From JBBREP01 sp036501845 (GTDB lineage Bacteria; Actinomycetota; Acidimicrobiia; IMCC26256; PALSA-610): a stretch of 50,793 nucleotides of DNA. Each line of letters opens with the position of its first letter. Position 1 is the first letter of the stretch. Made by a program: the position numbers and the translations under genes. The notes beneath the pieces were generated by a model that was not told the origin of the DNA, did not search any database, and was given only the letters and a program-made list of their open reading frames with translations. This document shows, one piece after another, positions 17,470-29,895 of this stretch. The stretch is from NCBI GenBank assembly GCA_036501845.1, contig DASXZO010000178.1:1-50793 (forward strand), written 5' to 3'.

Positions 17470-20120
17470 AGCCCGGCCCCCGGGCGACGTACCGCGTCCA
17501 GCTGCACTCGGAGTTCGGGTTCGACGACGCCGCGGCGATCGTGCCGTACCTCGTCGACCTCGGTGTGTCGCACCTGTATTGCTCGCCGTACCTGCAAGCG
17601 GTTCCGGGAAGCACGCACGGCTACGACGTCGTCGACCCCACGCGCATCAGCGACGATCTCGGTGGCGCGGGCGCCCACGCGGCGATGACCGCGGCCTTGC
17701 GCGACGCGGGGCTTGGCCAAGTGCTCGACATCGTGCCGAACCACATGGCCGCCGACCCGCACAACCGGTGGTGGTGGGACGTGCTCGAGAACGGCCCCGC
17801 GAGCCGCTTCGCGCACTTCTTCGACATCGACTGGGAGGGCAGCGGCGATCGCTCGTCGTACCGCGTGCTCGTTCCAGTACTCGGCGACCACTACGGCCGG
17901 GTGCTCGAAGCGGGCGAGTTCGGGCTGGAGCGCGACGGCGGCGCATTCGTGGTGCACTACCACGAGCACACCGTTCCGGTGTCACCACGCACACTCGACG
18001 ATCTCCTCGGTGCCGCGGCGCGACGCGCGGGTTCGGCGCCGCTCGGCGACCTCGCCACCGAGTTCGGCGCGCTTCCCACGGCGCGCCAGGTGGATCGCGC
18101 GTCGGTGATGGAACGCCACGACCGCAAGCTCGCGCTCGAGGCCGCGCTTCGCGACGTGTGCGCGCAGGATGGCGCCGTGGCGAGTGCGATCGACGAGGAG
18201 CTGGTCGCGGTAGCGCACGACCCGGATCGGCTCGACGCCTTGCTCCGCCGCCAGAACTACCGGCTCGCCTTCTGGCGCACGGCCAGCGAGGAGATCGACT
18301 ACCGGCGATTCTTCAACATCGACACGCTGGTCGGCGTGCGGGTGGAAGACCCTGATGTGTTCGACGCCACCCATCGGCTCGCGCTCGACCTCGTGGCCGA
18401 CGGCACCGTCGACGGGCTGCGGGTCGACCACGTGGACGGGCTACGCGATCCGCGGGCCTATCTCGACCAGCTCCACGAGCGCAGCGCGGGTGTATTCACG
18501 GTGGTCGAGAAGATCCTGGAGCCGGGCGAGTCGATGCCGCCATGGAGCGTGACCGGCACAACTGGCTACGACTTCCTGCATCGTGTGAACGATCTCTTCG
18601 TTGCCAAGGCCAACGAAACCGCGATGACGGAGTGCTACGAGTCGTTCACCGGAGACACCGCGAGTTGGGACGAGGTAATGCACACCTCGAAACTGCAGGT
18701 AATGCGCGACGAGCTCGCGCCCGAGACCGAGCGCGTCACCGAGCTGCTCGCCACGATCACCGATCAGTACCGGCGTCAGAGCGATCACACCCGCCGGGCA
18801 CTGCGCGACGCGGTGCGTGAGTTCGTTGCCGAATACTCCATCTACCGCACCTACGTCGAGACCGGCTCGGGCGCCGACGACGGCGCGCGCCGCGAGGTTG
18901 CGCGCTCGGTCACGGCGGTGCAGGCGCGACGGCCCGATATCGACACTGAGCTCGTCGACTTCCTGGGCGAGCTCGCGGTGGGTGACCACGGCGGCGCGAC
19001 CGAGACCGAGTTTGCGCTGCGCCTGCAACAGCTCACCGCGCCGGTGATGGCCAAGGGCGTGGAGGACACCGCGTTCTACCGGTATCACCGACTGATCTCG
19101 CTCAATGAGGTGGGTGGGAGCCCGGGCACGTTCGGTCGCGGCATCGACGCCTTCCACGCCGAAACGCTCGCGACTGCTCGCGACTGGCCGAACACAATGC
19201 TCACGCTGTCGACGCACGACACGAAGCGCAGCGCCGATGTGCGAGCACGGATCAACGTGCTGTCGGAGATGCCTGCGGTGTGGCGCGCCGCGGTGACACG
19301 TTGGGGCGAGCACAACGCGCGCCATCTCCTCGACGGCGCGCCCGAGCGCAACACCGAATATCTCCTGTACCAAACGCTCGTCGGGGCGTGGCCGATCGAC
19401 GCCGATCGCGTCTGTGCGTGTCTCGCCAAGTCGGCGAAGGAGGCGAAGGTGCACACGTCGTGGACGGCTCCCGTGGCCGACTACGACGCCGCGGTCGACG
19501 CCTTCGCGCGCGCGGTGCTTGCCGACAAATGGTTCGTGAGCGATCTCGAACGGTTCCTCACCGAGGAGCGAGTGGTGGAACGCGGTCGGCGCAACTCGCT
19601 CGCGCAGACGGCCGTGCTGCTCACCTCCCCCGGCGTGCCCGACGTGTACCAAGGCAGCGAGCTCTGGGACCTCAGCCTCGTCGACCCCGACAACCGCCGT
19701 GCGGTCGACTACGACGAGCGGCGGCGCGTGCTCGACGCGTACCGCGACGCCGACGCGGTGAAGGCACTGCACGACTCCGAATCCGGCGCGCCGAAACAGT
19801 GGATGACGAGGCGCCTGCTCCACCAACGGCGCGATGACGTCCACGACCGCACCCGTGGTGTGGTGCGCTACGAGCCGCTGGCGCTGCGCGGCGCGCGCGC
19901 CGACGACGTGCTCGCCTACGAATGCCGCGACCTCGTCGTGGTCGTCCCGCGGCATGGTTGCGAGTCATGGGCCGGCACCACGGTGGAGCTCCCGCCCGGC
20001 GACTTCACCGACGTGTTCACGAACGCTGCGGCCGAGAGTGGCCGGCGCGAACTCGAGGAGTTGTTCGCCGCGTTCCCCGTCGCGGTCCTGGCGCGCAGCG
20101 GTTCCACCGCAGGAGCCTGA
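17466..20120 (+). CDS. treY: Malto-oligosyltrehalose synthase
   Basis: An 884-residue GH13 enzyme (family range about 700-850) that turns the reducing end of maltodextrin into an alpha,alpha-1,1 trehalosyl end. Motifs in order: A-T-Y-R-V-Q-L at the very start, Y-C-S-P-Y-L-Q-A, G-S-T-H-G-Y-D-V-V-D, D-I-V-P-N-H-M-A, the nucleophile in G-L-R-V-D-H-V-D-G-L near residue 320, the acid/base in V-V-E-K-I-L, M-A-K-G-V-E-D-T-A-F-Y-R-Y, and S-T-H-D-T-K-R-S. The GTG start overlaps the preceding stop. TreZ follows after six bases and completes the pathway. Confidence 0.96.
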   Translation: MKPGPRATYRVQLHSEFGFDDAAAIVPYLVDLGVSHLYCSPYLQAVPGSTHGYDVVDPTRISDDLGGAGAHAAMTAALRDAGLGQVLDIVPNHMAADPHNRWWWDVLENGPASRFAHFFDIDWEGSGDRSSYRVLVPVLGDHYGRVLEAGEFGLERDGGAFVVHYHEHTVPVSPRTLDDLLGAAARRAGSAPLGDLATEFGALPTARQVDRASVMERHDRKLALEAALRDVCAQDGAVASAIDEELVAVAHDPDRLDALLRRQNYRLAFWRTASEEIDYRRFFNIDTLVGVRVEDPDVFDATHRLALDLVADGTVDGLRVDHVDGLRDPRAYLDQLHERSAGVFTVVEKILEPGESMPPWSVTGTTGYDFLHRVNDLFVAKANETAMTECYESFTGDTASWDEVMHTSKLQVMRDELAPETERVTELLATITDQYRRQSDHTRRALRDAVREFVAEYSIYRTYVETGSGADDGARREVARSVTAVQARRPDIDTELVDFLGELAVGDHGGATETEFALRLQQLTAPVMAKGVEDTAFYRYHRLISLNEVGGSPGTFGRGIDAFHAETLATARDWPNTMLTLSTHDTKRSADVRARINVLSEMPAVWRAAVTRWGEHNARHLLDGAPERNTEYLLYQTLVGAWPIDADRVCACLAKSAKEAKVHTSWTAPVADYDAAVDAFARAVLADKWFVSDLERFLTEERVVERGRRNSLAQTAVLLTSPGVPDVYQGSELWDLSLVDPDNRRAVDYDERRRVLDAYRDADAVKALHDSESGAPKQWMTRRLLHQRRDDVHDRTRGVVRYEPLALRGARADDVLAYECRDLVVVVPRHGCESWAGTTVELPPGDFTDVFTNAAAESGRRELEELFAAFPVAVLARSGSTAGA

Positions 20121-20126
20121 CGCACG

Positions 20127-21902
20127 ATGCGCGAGTTCGCAGTGTGGGCGCCGGACGCGGCGCGAGTGGACCTCGAGGTCGACGACGAGCGATTTGCGCT
20201 CGCGCCGGACGCGCGGGGCTGGTGGCACGACTCCGGCCGCCGGCCCCAACCCGGCGAGCGCTATGGCTTCGCCGTCGACGGCGGAGCGGCGCGACCCGAT
20301 CCGCGATCGGCGTCGCAACCCGACGGTGTCGACGCGCGCTCCGAGGTGATCGACCACGACAACTTCGCGTGGCGTGATCACGAATGGCGCGGAGTGTCGC
20401 TTCGCGGTGCAGTGCTCTACGAGCTGCATGTGGGCACGTTCACGCCCGACGGCACGTTCGCTGCAGCGATCGAACGCCTCGACCACCTCGTGGCGCTCGG
20501 GATCGACGCCATCGAACTGATGCCAGTGGCCGAGTTCGCCGGCACGCGCGGCTGGGGCTACGACGGCGTCGACCTGTACGCGCCGCACCACGACTACGGC
20601 GGACCCGATGGCCTCAAGCGTCTCGTGGATGCGTGTCACACGCGCAATCTCGGCGTGGTGCTCGACGTGGTGTACAACCACCTCGGGCCGGCGGGCAACT
20701 ACCTCGCCGAGTTCGGTCCTTACTTCTCCGAGCAGCACCACACGAACTGGGGCGCGGCGTTGAACTTCGACGGCGCGGGGAGCGACGAGGTTCGGCGCTT
20801 CATCATCGACAACGCGCTGATGTGGTTGCGCGACTACCACATCGACGGATTGCGACTCGACGCCGTGCACGCCATCGTCGACGATTCCGCGGTGCACATA
20901 CTCGAGGCACTCGCAGTGGAAGTCGACGCGCTGGCCACCGCAAGCGGCCGTCCGCTGTTTCTCGTGGCCGAGAGCGACCGCAACGATCCGCGGATCGTTC
21001 GCAGCCGCGACGCCGGCGGCTACGGACTCGATGCCGCGTGGGCCGACGAGTGGCACCACGCACTCCACGCCGCGCTCACCGGCGAGCAGACGGGCTACTA
21101 CGAGGACTTCGGCAGCATCGGGCTGCTCGCCAAGGCGCTCCGCCAGGCGTGGGTGTACGACGGCACGTGGTCGCCGCACCGTCAACGCCACCACGGCCGC
21201 GCAACCACAGGACTCGCCGGGCACCAGTTCGTGGTGTGCACACAGAACCACGACCAAGTGGGCAACCGCGCGATCGGCGAACGATTCGACATGCTCACCA
21301 CCAACGGCCGCGCGCGCGTCGCCGCGGCACTGCTGCTCACCTCACCATTCGTCCCGATGCTGTTCCAGGGCGAGGAATGGGCGGCGTCGACCGCGTTCCA
21401 GTACTTCACCGACCACGACGCAGAACTCGGGCGCGCGGTGAGCGAAGGCCGCCGCCGCGAGTTCGCGGCGTTCGGCTGGTCGCCCGACGACGTGCCCGAT
21501 CCGCAGGCACGCGAGACCTTCCTGGTGTCGAAACTCGATTGGAAGGAGCTCGACCGCGGGCCGCATCGCTCGATGTTGTCGTGGTACACCGCCCTCATCG
21601 CGCTCCGCCGCCGCCACCCCGAACTGTGCGACCCGCGCCTCGACCGCATCGCGGTCGACACCGACGTCGATGGTCAGCCCGCGACAATCGTGGTGCAGCG
21701 CGGCGCACTTCGCGTGCTGGTGAACCTCGGCGTAGCGACTGCCCGCTTCACGTGCGGCGCGTCCACCGCGTTCCTTGCCGGCTCGCATCGCAACGTGCAA
21801 CAGACCCGCGATGCCATGGTGGTGCCCGCCGACGCCGTCGCGATCGTCCGCGACACATCAGACACTGAATCTCTCGGGGAAGATTTCGATCGTGCCGGAT
21901 GA
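20127..21902 (+). CDS. treZ: Malto-oligosyltrehalose trehalohydrolase
   Basis: A 591-residue GH13 enzyme that cuts free trehalose from the end made by TreY. It starts with an N-terminal CBM48-like E-F-A-V-W-A-P-D-A-A. The barrel follows with Y-E-L-H-V-G-T-F-T-P-D-G-T-F, G-W-G-Y-D-G-V-D-L-Y-A-P-H, D-V-V-Y-N-H-L-G-P, the nucleophile in G-L-R-L-D-A-V-H near residue 241, the acid/base in L-V-A-E-S-D near residue 281, and T-Q-N-H-D-Q-V-G-N-R. These segments are specific to TreZ rather than GlgB. Its end overlaps the malQ start by eleven bases. Confidence 0.96.
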   Translation: MREFAVWAPDAARVDLEVDDERFALAPDARGWWHDSGRRPQPGERYGFAVDGGAARPDPRSASQPDGVDARSEVIDHDNFAWRDHEWRGVSLRGAVLYELHVGTFTPDGTFAAAIERLDHLVALGIDAIELMPVAEFAGTRGWGYDGVDLYAPHHDYGGPDGLKRLVDACHTRNLGVVLDVVYNHLGPAGNYLAEFGPYFSEQHHTNWGAALNFDGAGSDEVRRFIIDNALMWLRDYHIDGLRLDAVHAIVDDSAVHILEALAVEVDALATASGRPLFLVAESDRNDPRIVRSRDAGGYGLDAAWADEWHHALHAALTGEQTGYYEDFGSIGLLAKALRQAWVYDGTWSPHRQRHHGRATTGLAGHQFVVCTQNHDQVGNRAIGERFDMLTTNGRARVAAALLLTSPFVPMLFQGEEWAASTAFQYFTDHDAELGRAVSEGRRREFAAFGWSPDDVPDPQARETFLVSKLDWKELDRGPHRSMLSWYTALIALRRRHPELCDPRLDRIAVDTDVDGQPATIVVQRGALRVLVNLGVATARFTCGASTAFLAGSHRNVQQTRDAMVVPADAVAIVRDTSDTESLGEDFDRAG

Positions 21903-23740
21903 ATGGGGAATCGAGCCGCGCTGGTTCGACGTGAGCGGGCACGAGCACGTGGTCGCCGATGCGACGATCACGCATCTGCGCGACATCATCGGCACCCACA
22001 CCGGCGCTGGACCCATCGTCGTACGGACCGGTACCGAGCCGCCCGCGGTCGGCCGCGGCGAACTCGTGCTCGAGGACGGCACCGCGCTGACCGTCGACGA
22101 CGCACTGCCGCCCGATCTGCCGCTCGGCTACCACTCGTTTCGTGCCTCCGCCGGCGGCTCGACCGAGGAGCGCCGCGTGATCGTGTCGCCCGGCCGCTGC
22201 CGGTTGCCCACGGCGCCGCAAAGCTGGGGTTGGGCGGCGCAGCTCTACGCCACTCGGTCGCAGGAGAGCTGGGGCATCGGTGACTTCGGCGACCTCGCCA
22301 CGCTCGCGCGCTGGTCGGCCGCGTGCGGCGCCGGGTTCGTGCTCGTGAATCCGCTCGGCGCCACGCACCCCGTCGTGCCGCAACAGCCGAGCCCCTACTT
22401 CCCCGCCAGCCGTCGCTTCCTCAATCCGATCTACCTGCGCGTCGGCAACGTTCCCGGCGCCCGCGACGCAACAGCCGCGCACGATGCCGTCGAGCGCGCC
22501 GATGCCGCGGGCCTCGCGCTGAACGGCTCGCGAGTGATCGATCGCGACGAGATCTGGACATTGAAGCTCGCCGCGCTCGAAGCGATCTGGACGTCGAGGC
22601 CCGCGCTCGACCAGTTCGATCGGTGGCACGCGGAGCAACCCGAAACGCTGGAGCGCTTCGCCGCCTGGTGCGCGCTCGTGGAGCAGCACGGTCGAGAGTG
22701 GCGCGACTGGCCGAACGTGATTCAGACGCCGGCAGGCGCACGGAGTCAAGCCGACGACGACCGAGCACGCGACCGCGCGCGCTTCTACGCCTGGCTGCAA
22801 TGGCTGGCCTCGCAGCAACTGCGCAAGGCGACCGACGGCACCGCTGTCGCGCTGCTCCAAGACCTGCCCATCGGCGTGGATCCCAGCGGTTTCGACGCGT
22901 GGGAATGGCAGGGTGTGCTGGCCAGCGGCGTGACCGTTGGCGCGCCGCCCGACGAGTTCAACACCCGCGGGCAGAATTGGGGGCTCCCGCCGTTCATCCC
23001 CGGAGCGCTGCGCGAAGCCGACTACCAGCCCTTCATCGAAACCATTCGTGCGTCGATGGCGCCGGGCGGCGGCTTGCGCATCGACCATGTGATGGGCCTG
23101 TTCCGCTTGTGGTGGGTGCCCGAGGGCAACGACCCAGGCGACGGCGCGTACGTGCGCTACCCCGGCGACGACCTTCTCGCGATCGTGGCCCTCGAAAGCG
23201 AGCGCGCGGGCGCGTTCGTGGTGGGTGAGGATCTCGGCACCGTCGAGGACTCGGTACGCGCCGCGATGGCCGAGCACGACGTGCTGTCGTATCGGCTGCT
23301 CTGGTTCGAGGAACACGAGCCGCCCCAGTGGCCGGCCGCGGCGCTGGGTGCGGTCACCACGCACGACCTCCCTACCGTGGTCGGGCTGTGGAGCCGCAGC
23401 GATCTCGCCGAGCAACGCGCGGCCGAGCTCGATCCCAACGAAGCCAGCGCGGAAGCGATGCGGTCGCGGCTCGCCGAGCGCGCCAACCTGGCCGACGACG
23501 CAACCAACGACGACGCGGTAATCGCCGCACACGACCTGCTCGGGCGCGCGCCTTGCAGGCTGCTGGCAGCCACGCTCGACGACGCGGTCGGTGCCGCAGC
23601 ACGACCGAACATGCCGGGAGCCGACGAGCAGCGACCGAACTGGTCGCTCGCGCTCCCCGAGCCACTCGAAGCCATCGTGCAGCATCCACTCGCGACGCGC
23701 GTCGCGGCCCGGCTCTCCGATGCAGTGAAGGAACGCAACT

Positions 23741-23748
<8 letters not shown>
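21892..23748 (+). CDS. malQ: 4-alpha-glucanotransferase (amylomaltase)
   Basis: About 618 residues, GH77, disproportionating maltodextrins. Visible marks are S-W-G-I-G-D-F-G-D-L, P-S-P-Y-F-P-A-S-R-R-F-L-N-P, the nucleophile in L-R-I-D-H-V-M-G-L-F, the acid/base in V-G-E-D-L-G-T-V, and T-T-H-D-L-P-T-V. The GTG at 21892 was chosen because the earlier open frame lies within treZ; GGGGAAG lies about ten bases upstream. It overlaps treZ by 11 and glgX by 8 bases. It probably recycles short maltodextrins left by GlgX and feeds longer chains back to TreY. Confidence 0.93.
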
Positions 23749-25873
<2,125 letters not shown>

Positions 25874-25896
25874 TGGGCGCGGTGTAATACTTGCGC

Positions 25897-27477
25897 ATGG
25901 GAGAGCACACGGCTCCGGCGCGGCAGGGCGCGGTGCTCGTCGTCGACTTCGGTGCGCAGTACGCCCAACTCATCGCCCGCCGGGTGCGCGAGGCCCACGT
26001 GTACAGCGAGATCGTGCCGCATCACATGCCGGTGCCCGACATGCTCGCCAAGCAGCCGGCGGCGATCATCCTGTCGGGTGGCCCGTCGAGCGTGTACGCC
26101 GAGGGCGCGCCCGACATCGACGCCGCGATCTTCAACGCCGGCATTCCCGTGCTCGGCATCTGTTACGGCTTCCAGGTGATGGCCCAGGGTCTCGGCGGCC
26201 GCGTCGGCCAGACCGGAGGGCGTGAGTTCGGCCGGACCAAGGCCACCGTCGGGTCCGACGCCACGCTGTTTGCCGGCCAGCCCGGCGTGCAGGAGGTGTG
26301 GATGTCGCACGGCGACGCGGTGGTGGGCGCGCCCGAGGGCTTCCGGATCACCGCCGCCACCGACTCGGTCGACATCGCCGCCTTCGAGGATCGCCAGCGC
26401 CGGCTGTTCGGCGTGCAGTGGCATCCCGAAGTGCGCCACACGGCCAACGGCCAAGCCGTGCTCGAACGTTTCCTGTATGACGGCGCGGGGCTCGCACCGA
26501 ACTGGACGTCGTCGAACATCATCGCCGACGCGATCACCGACATCCGCGCACGCGTCGGTTCGGGCCACGTGATCTGCGCGCTCTCGGGTGGAGTCGACTC
26601 GGCAGTTGCCGCCGCTGTGGTGCACGAGGCCGTGGGCGACCAGCTCACGTGCGTGTTCGTCGATCACGGCCTGCTGCGCAAGGGCGAAGCCGAGCAGGTG
26701 ACGCGCGACTACGTGGCCGCAACCGGCGTGCGGCTCAAGGTGGTCGACGCGTCCGAGCGCTTCCTCACCAAGCTCGGCGGCACGCGTGATCCCGAACGCA
26801 AGCGCAAGATCATCGGTCGCGAGTTCATCCGCGTGTTCGAAGAGGCCGCGGCGGAGATCATTCGCGACGAGCAACACGACGACGACATCGAGTTCCTCGT
26901 ACAAGGCACGCTCTACCCCGACGTGGTGGAGTCGGGCGGTGGAAGCGGCACCGCGAACATCAAGAGCCACCACAACGTGGGTGGCCTGCCGAAGCGCATG
27001 AAGTTTCAACTCATCGAGCCGCTGCGCTGGTTGTTCAAGGACGAGGTGCGCGAGCTCGGCACCGCGCTCGGCCTGCCCGAGGCGCTGGTGTGGCGCCAGC
27101 CGTTCCCTGGCCCCGGCCTCGCGATCCGTGTGATCGGCAAGGTCACGCCCGAGAACCTGGCGATCCTCCGCGAGGCCGACGCCATCGCACGCGAAGAGAT
27201 CGACAACGCCGGCCTCACGCGCGCCGTGTGGCAACTACCGGTGGTGCTGCTCGCCGACGTGCGCTCAGTGGGTGTGCAGGGCGACGCGCGCACCTATGGC
27301 CACCCAATCGTGCTGCGCCCGGTCACGAGCGAGGACGCCATGACCGCCGACTGGGCCCGCCTTCCCGAGGATGTGCTCGAGCGCATCTCCACGCGCATCA
27401 CCAACGAGATCGACGAGGTGAACCGCGTGATTCTCGACATCACGTCGAAGCCGCCCGCCTCGATCGAGTGGGAATAG
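25897..27477 (+). CDS. guaA: GMP synthase (glutamine-hydrolysing)
   Basis: A 526-residue protein making GMP from XMP, ATP and glutamine. The N-terminal class I amidotransferase domain has V-V-D-F-G-A-Q-Y-A-Q-L-I, the catalytic Cys89 in G-I-C-Y-G-F-Q, and the H/E pair in V-Q-W-H-P-E-V. The ATP-pyrophosphatase domain has the P-loop A-L-S-G-G-V-D-S-A-V. The C-terminal dimerisation domain carries Q-P-F-P-G-P-G-L-A-I-R-V and ends K-P-P-A-S-I-E-W-E. The ATG at 25897 fits the family N-terminus; a TTG two codons earlier is less likely. It begins 23 bases after glgX, so read-through from the glg/tre operon is possible, although its role is unrelated. Confidence 0.97.
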   Translation: MGEHTAPARQGAVLVVDFGAQYAQLIARRVREAHVYSEIVPHHMPVPDMLAKQPAAIILSGGPSSVYAEGAPDIDAAIFNAGIPVLGICYGFQVMAQGLGGRVGQTGGREFGRTKATVGSDATLFAGQPGVQEVWMSHGDAVVGAPEGFRITAATDSVDIAAFEDRQRRLFGVQWHPEVRHTANGQAVLERFLYDGAGLAPNWTSSNIIADAITDIRARVGSGHVICALSGGVDSAVAAAVVHEAVGDQLTCVFVDHGLLRKGEAEQVTRDYVAATGVRLKVVDASERFLTKLGGTRDPERKRKIIGREFIRVFEEAAAEIIRDEQHDDDIEFLVQGTLYPDVVESGGGSGTANIKSHHNVGGLPKRMKFQLIEPLRWLFKDEVRELGTALGLPEALVWRQPFPGPGLAIRVIGKVTPENLAILREADAIAREEIDNAGLTRAVWQLPVVLLADVRSVGVQGDARTYGHPIVLRPVTSEDAMTADWARLPEDVLERISTRITNEIDEVNRVILDITSKPPASIEWE

Positions 27478-27483
27478 AAGGGT

Positions 27484-27681
27484 TTATTCCGCCCTGGAGG
27501 CGCGGCGCAGCGACCACATGAGCGTGAGCGCGACGCCGAGTGGCAGCAGCGGCCACGGATTCCACCGACGCGCGAGCAGCCCGGTGACGGTGAGCAGCAG
27601 CACCACCGACACGGCGATGCGCCAGTCGTCGCCGATCACGAAGTCGTACCAGAAGTAACCGAACGCCTTCAGCCGCTTCAT
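27484..27681 (-). CDS. Small two-helix membrane protein
   Basis: A 65-residue protein starting M-K-R-L-K-A-F-G-Y-F-W-Y-D-F-V-I-G-D-D-W. Two hydrophobic stretches follow (about residues 21-37 and 42-58), and it ends R-R-A-S-R-A-E. Its ATG overlaps the stop of the FTR1-like permease gene as ATGA, so the two are translated together and probably act together, perhaps as a small accessory subunit. The family is not recognised beyond that. Confidence 0.7.
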   Translation of the reverse strand: MKRLKAFGYFWYDFVIGDDWRIAVSVVLLLTVTGLLARRWNPWPLLPLGVALTLMWSLRRASRAE

Positions 27682-28424
27682 GCCACCTCGCTCGCGATTG
27701 CGGCGACCGGTGCAATGTGGCGCAGCCAGCGGACGCAGCCGAGCGCTAGGAGCAGCACGAACGCGATCATGCCGAGCAGCATGGCGTCGCTGCCGGGCCA
27801 CGACACGCCGATGCCCTCACCGCTCCAGAACGTGCCGAACGAGGTGAGCATCACACCCACACCGAACTTCAAGGTGTTCTCGGGCACACGCGACAACGGC
27901 GCGTGCACCACCGCGCCCAGAGCCACCACCACGATCAGCGCGGCGGCCGCGCCGAGGGCCGCGAGTCCGACCTTGTGCTGCGAGCCGCCGAACGTCACGA
28001 CGATGAACGCCACTTCGAGGCCTTCGAGGAACACACCCTTGAACGCCACCGTGAACGCGAACCAGTCCTGCTCCTTGCCCTCGCCGCGTTGCTCGAGGGC
28101 CTGCACCTCGGCGGCGAAGATCGCGTCTTCGTCGTGCACCGCCTTCAAGCCCGCCGCTCGCAGGATCGCCTTGCGCAACCACTGCAGCCCGAACACCAGC
28201 AGCAGGATCCCGATCGCCACCCGCAGCGAGTCGATCGGGATCTTGGCGAGCGCGGGGCCCAGCGCGGCCACGATCGCCGCGAGCGCGATGAGTGCGGCCA
28301 CAACGCCCCGGCTCGCCGAGCGCCAACCGCTCGTGACCGCGACCGCGAGCACGATGGTGAGCGCCTCGACCATCTCGACCGTCGACGCGAGGAACGCCGC
28401 GCCCACGAGCAAGACCGAGTGCAT
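27678..28424 (-). CDS. FTR1-like integral membrane permease (uncharacterised, COG4280-type)
   Basis: A 248-residue protein with about seven hydrophobic segments. Two membrane stretches carry E-x-x-E: S-T-V-E-M-V-E-A-L near residue 18 and G-V-F-L-E-G-L-E-V-A-F near residue 133. These resemble the R-E-G-L-E iron-binding motifs of Ftr1/EfeU high-affinity iron permeases and their internal-duplication pattern. A hydrophilic loop of about 25 residues between them is rich in E, D and K. The start ATG has GGGAGG upstream. Metal transport is a reasonable guess, but neither EfeO nor EfeB is adjacent. It is coupled to the 65-residue membrane protein. Confidence 0.7.
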   Translation of the reverse strand: MHSVLLVGAAFLASTVEMVEALTIVLAVAVTSGWRSASRGVVAALIALAAIVAALGPALAKIPIDSLRVAIGILLLVFGLQWLRKAILRAAGLKAVHDEDAIFAAEVQALEQRGEGKEQDWFAFTVAFKGVFLEGLEVAFIVVTFGGSQHKVGLAALGAAAALIVVVALGAVVHAPLSRVPENTLKFGVGVMLTSFGTFWSGEGIGVSWPGSDAMLLGMIAFVLLLALGCVRWLRHIAPVAAIASEVA

Positions 28425-28575
28425 CAGACCTCCCTTGTCACTGAGCGACTCAGCGTAGGCGGAAGCCGCTGCCTGAGAGCCAAGCGGAATTCACCCGGCC
28501 GTTCTGCGGAAATCCCCCAACAACCACAACGGCGGCTTCCGGGCCGCGGGATCGCTGTCGTAACGTTGCGCCCGG

Positions 28576-29868
28576 GTGTTAGGGGTCACACGGCAACGCG
28601 TCCGCGGTTTCTACCAGCGGTTCTTCCACGTCACACGCGTGGTGGTGGTCTTCGCGTTCATCGCGGCCGTGGTCACGGTCGCCGCCGCCGCACGTATGTC
28701 GCGACGCGTCGGTATGGGAATCTCGCACCAGCCGACCACCACCACAGAAGACCTGCACGCGGCGCGCGCCACGCTCGCGTCGGCCCTTTCGTTCTCACCC
28801 CAGCCCGGAGCCACTTCGGTGGCGGCCGACGCTCCGGTTGTGGTGCACGCCGGCTCAGGACGCCTGGTGTCGGTGCGGGTGACCGCGGCGAACGGCTCCG
28901 AGAACGAAGGTGCCTTCGTGTCTCCGCAGATGTGGGCATCGAGCACGCCGCTCGGTTACGGCACTACGTACCACGCCACCGCCCTCGTCTCCGACGGCAA
29001 CGCCACCGTGGAACGCACCGCGACCTTCCAGACGATGACACCCAACCTCACGGTGAGCGCTTCGGTGTTCCCGACGAACGGGCTCACCGTCGGGGTCGGG
29101 CAGCCGATCGTGTTGCGCCTCAGCGACGAGATCATCACGCCCTCGGCGCGCACGTCGTTGCTCCAACACCTCACGGTCAAGGCCGCGCCCGCGGTCGCCG
29201 GCGGCTGGTACTGGTTCAGCCCGCGCGAGCTGCACTTCCGTCCGAAGGCGTTCTGGCCGAGCAACGAGAAGGTCACCGTGTCGTGGGACCTCACCGGTTG
29301 GAACGCAGGCAGCGGTGAGTGGGGTTCCGGTGCCGGCTCCACGCACTTCACCGTGGGCGACGCGCGCGTGTCGCTCGTGAATCTCGCCACTCACACGATG
29401 ACGGTCACGCTCAACGGCCGCACCGTCGCGGTGTATCCGATCAGCGGCGGCAAGCCGAAGGACCCCACGATGGACGGAGTGCACATCGTGCTCGACCGCG
29501 AAAGCGTCGTGCACATGGTGTCGTCGACCGTGGGCATTCCGGTGAATTCCCCCGACGGCTACGACGAGCTCGTCTACAACGACGTGCACATCTCCGACAG
29601 CGGTGAGTACGTGCATGCCGCGCCATGGTCGGTGGCGAGCCAGGGCAATTCGAACGTGTCGCACGGGTGCGTGAACCTCAGCAACGCCAATGCGCTCTCG
29701 TTCTTCCAGTTCAGCCGGGTGGGCGACATCGTGCTGATCGAAGGCAGCCCGCGCCCACCGGTGCCCGGCGACCACGGCGTCATGGACTGGGATACGCCGT
29801 TCACCGCGTTCACGCCGGCGGCCGTGGTGCCCGCCGGTCAGGCAATGCCGTCGACCAGCGCACGCTGA
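28576..29868 (+). CDS. L,D-transpeptidase (YkuD) with Ig-like domains
   Basis: A 430-residue cell-wall enzyme that forms 3-3 cross-links in peptidoglycan. Residues 18-40 form a membrane anchor/signal segment preceded by arginines. Residues about 75-270 hold two Ig-like domains, as in mycobacterial LdtMt2-type proteins. The YkuD domain follows, with the catalytic motif S-H-G-C-V-N-L (Cys365) and the upstream histidine of Y-V-H-A-A-P-W. A proline-rich C-terminal extension follows, ending P-S-T-S-A-R. The GTG at 28576 gives the full anchor; its ribosome binding site is weak. Confidence 0.93.
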   Translation: MLGVTRQRVRGFYQRFFHVTRVVVVFAFIAAVVTVAAAARMSRRVGMGISHQPTTTTEDLHAARATLASALSFSPQPGATSVAADAPVVVHAGSGRLVSVRVTAANGSENEGAFVSPQMWASSTPLGYGTTYHATALVSDGNATVERTATFQTMTPNLTVSASVFPTNGLTVGVGQPIVLRLSDEIITPSARTSLLQHLTVKAAPAVAGGWYWFSPRELHFRPKAFWPSNEKVTVSWDLTGWNAGSGEWGSGAGSTHFTVGDARVSLVNLATHTMTVTLNGRTVAVYPISGGKPKDPTMDGVHIVLDRESVVHMVSSTVGIPVNSPDGYDELVYNDVHISDSGEYVHAAPWSVASQGNSNVSHGCVNLSNANALSFFQFSRVGDIVLIEGSPRPPVPGDHGVMDWDTPFTAFTPAAVVPAGQAMPSTSAR

Positions 29869-29895
29869 ACGCACCCCGCACCGAACCGGGGCGCT

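Noticed and set aside
28425..28575. Possible metal riboswitch upstream of the FTR1-like gene
   Set aside because: Small stems are present (for example CTGAG/CTCAG at 28441-28453) but no match to the Mn (yybP-ykoY) or NiCo motifs.
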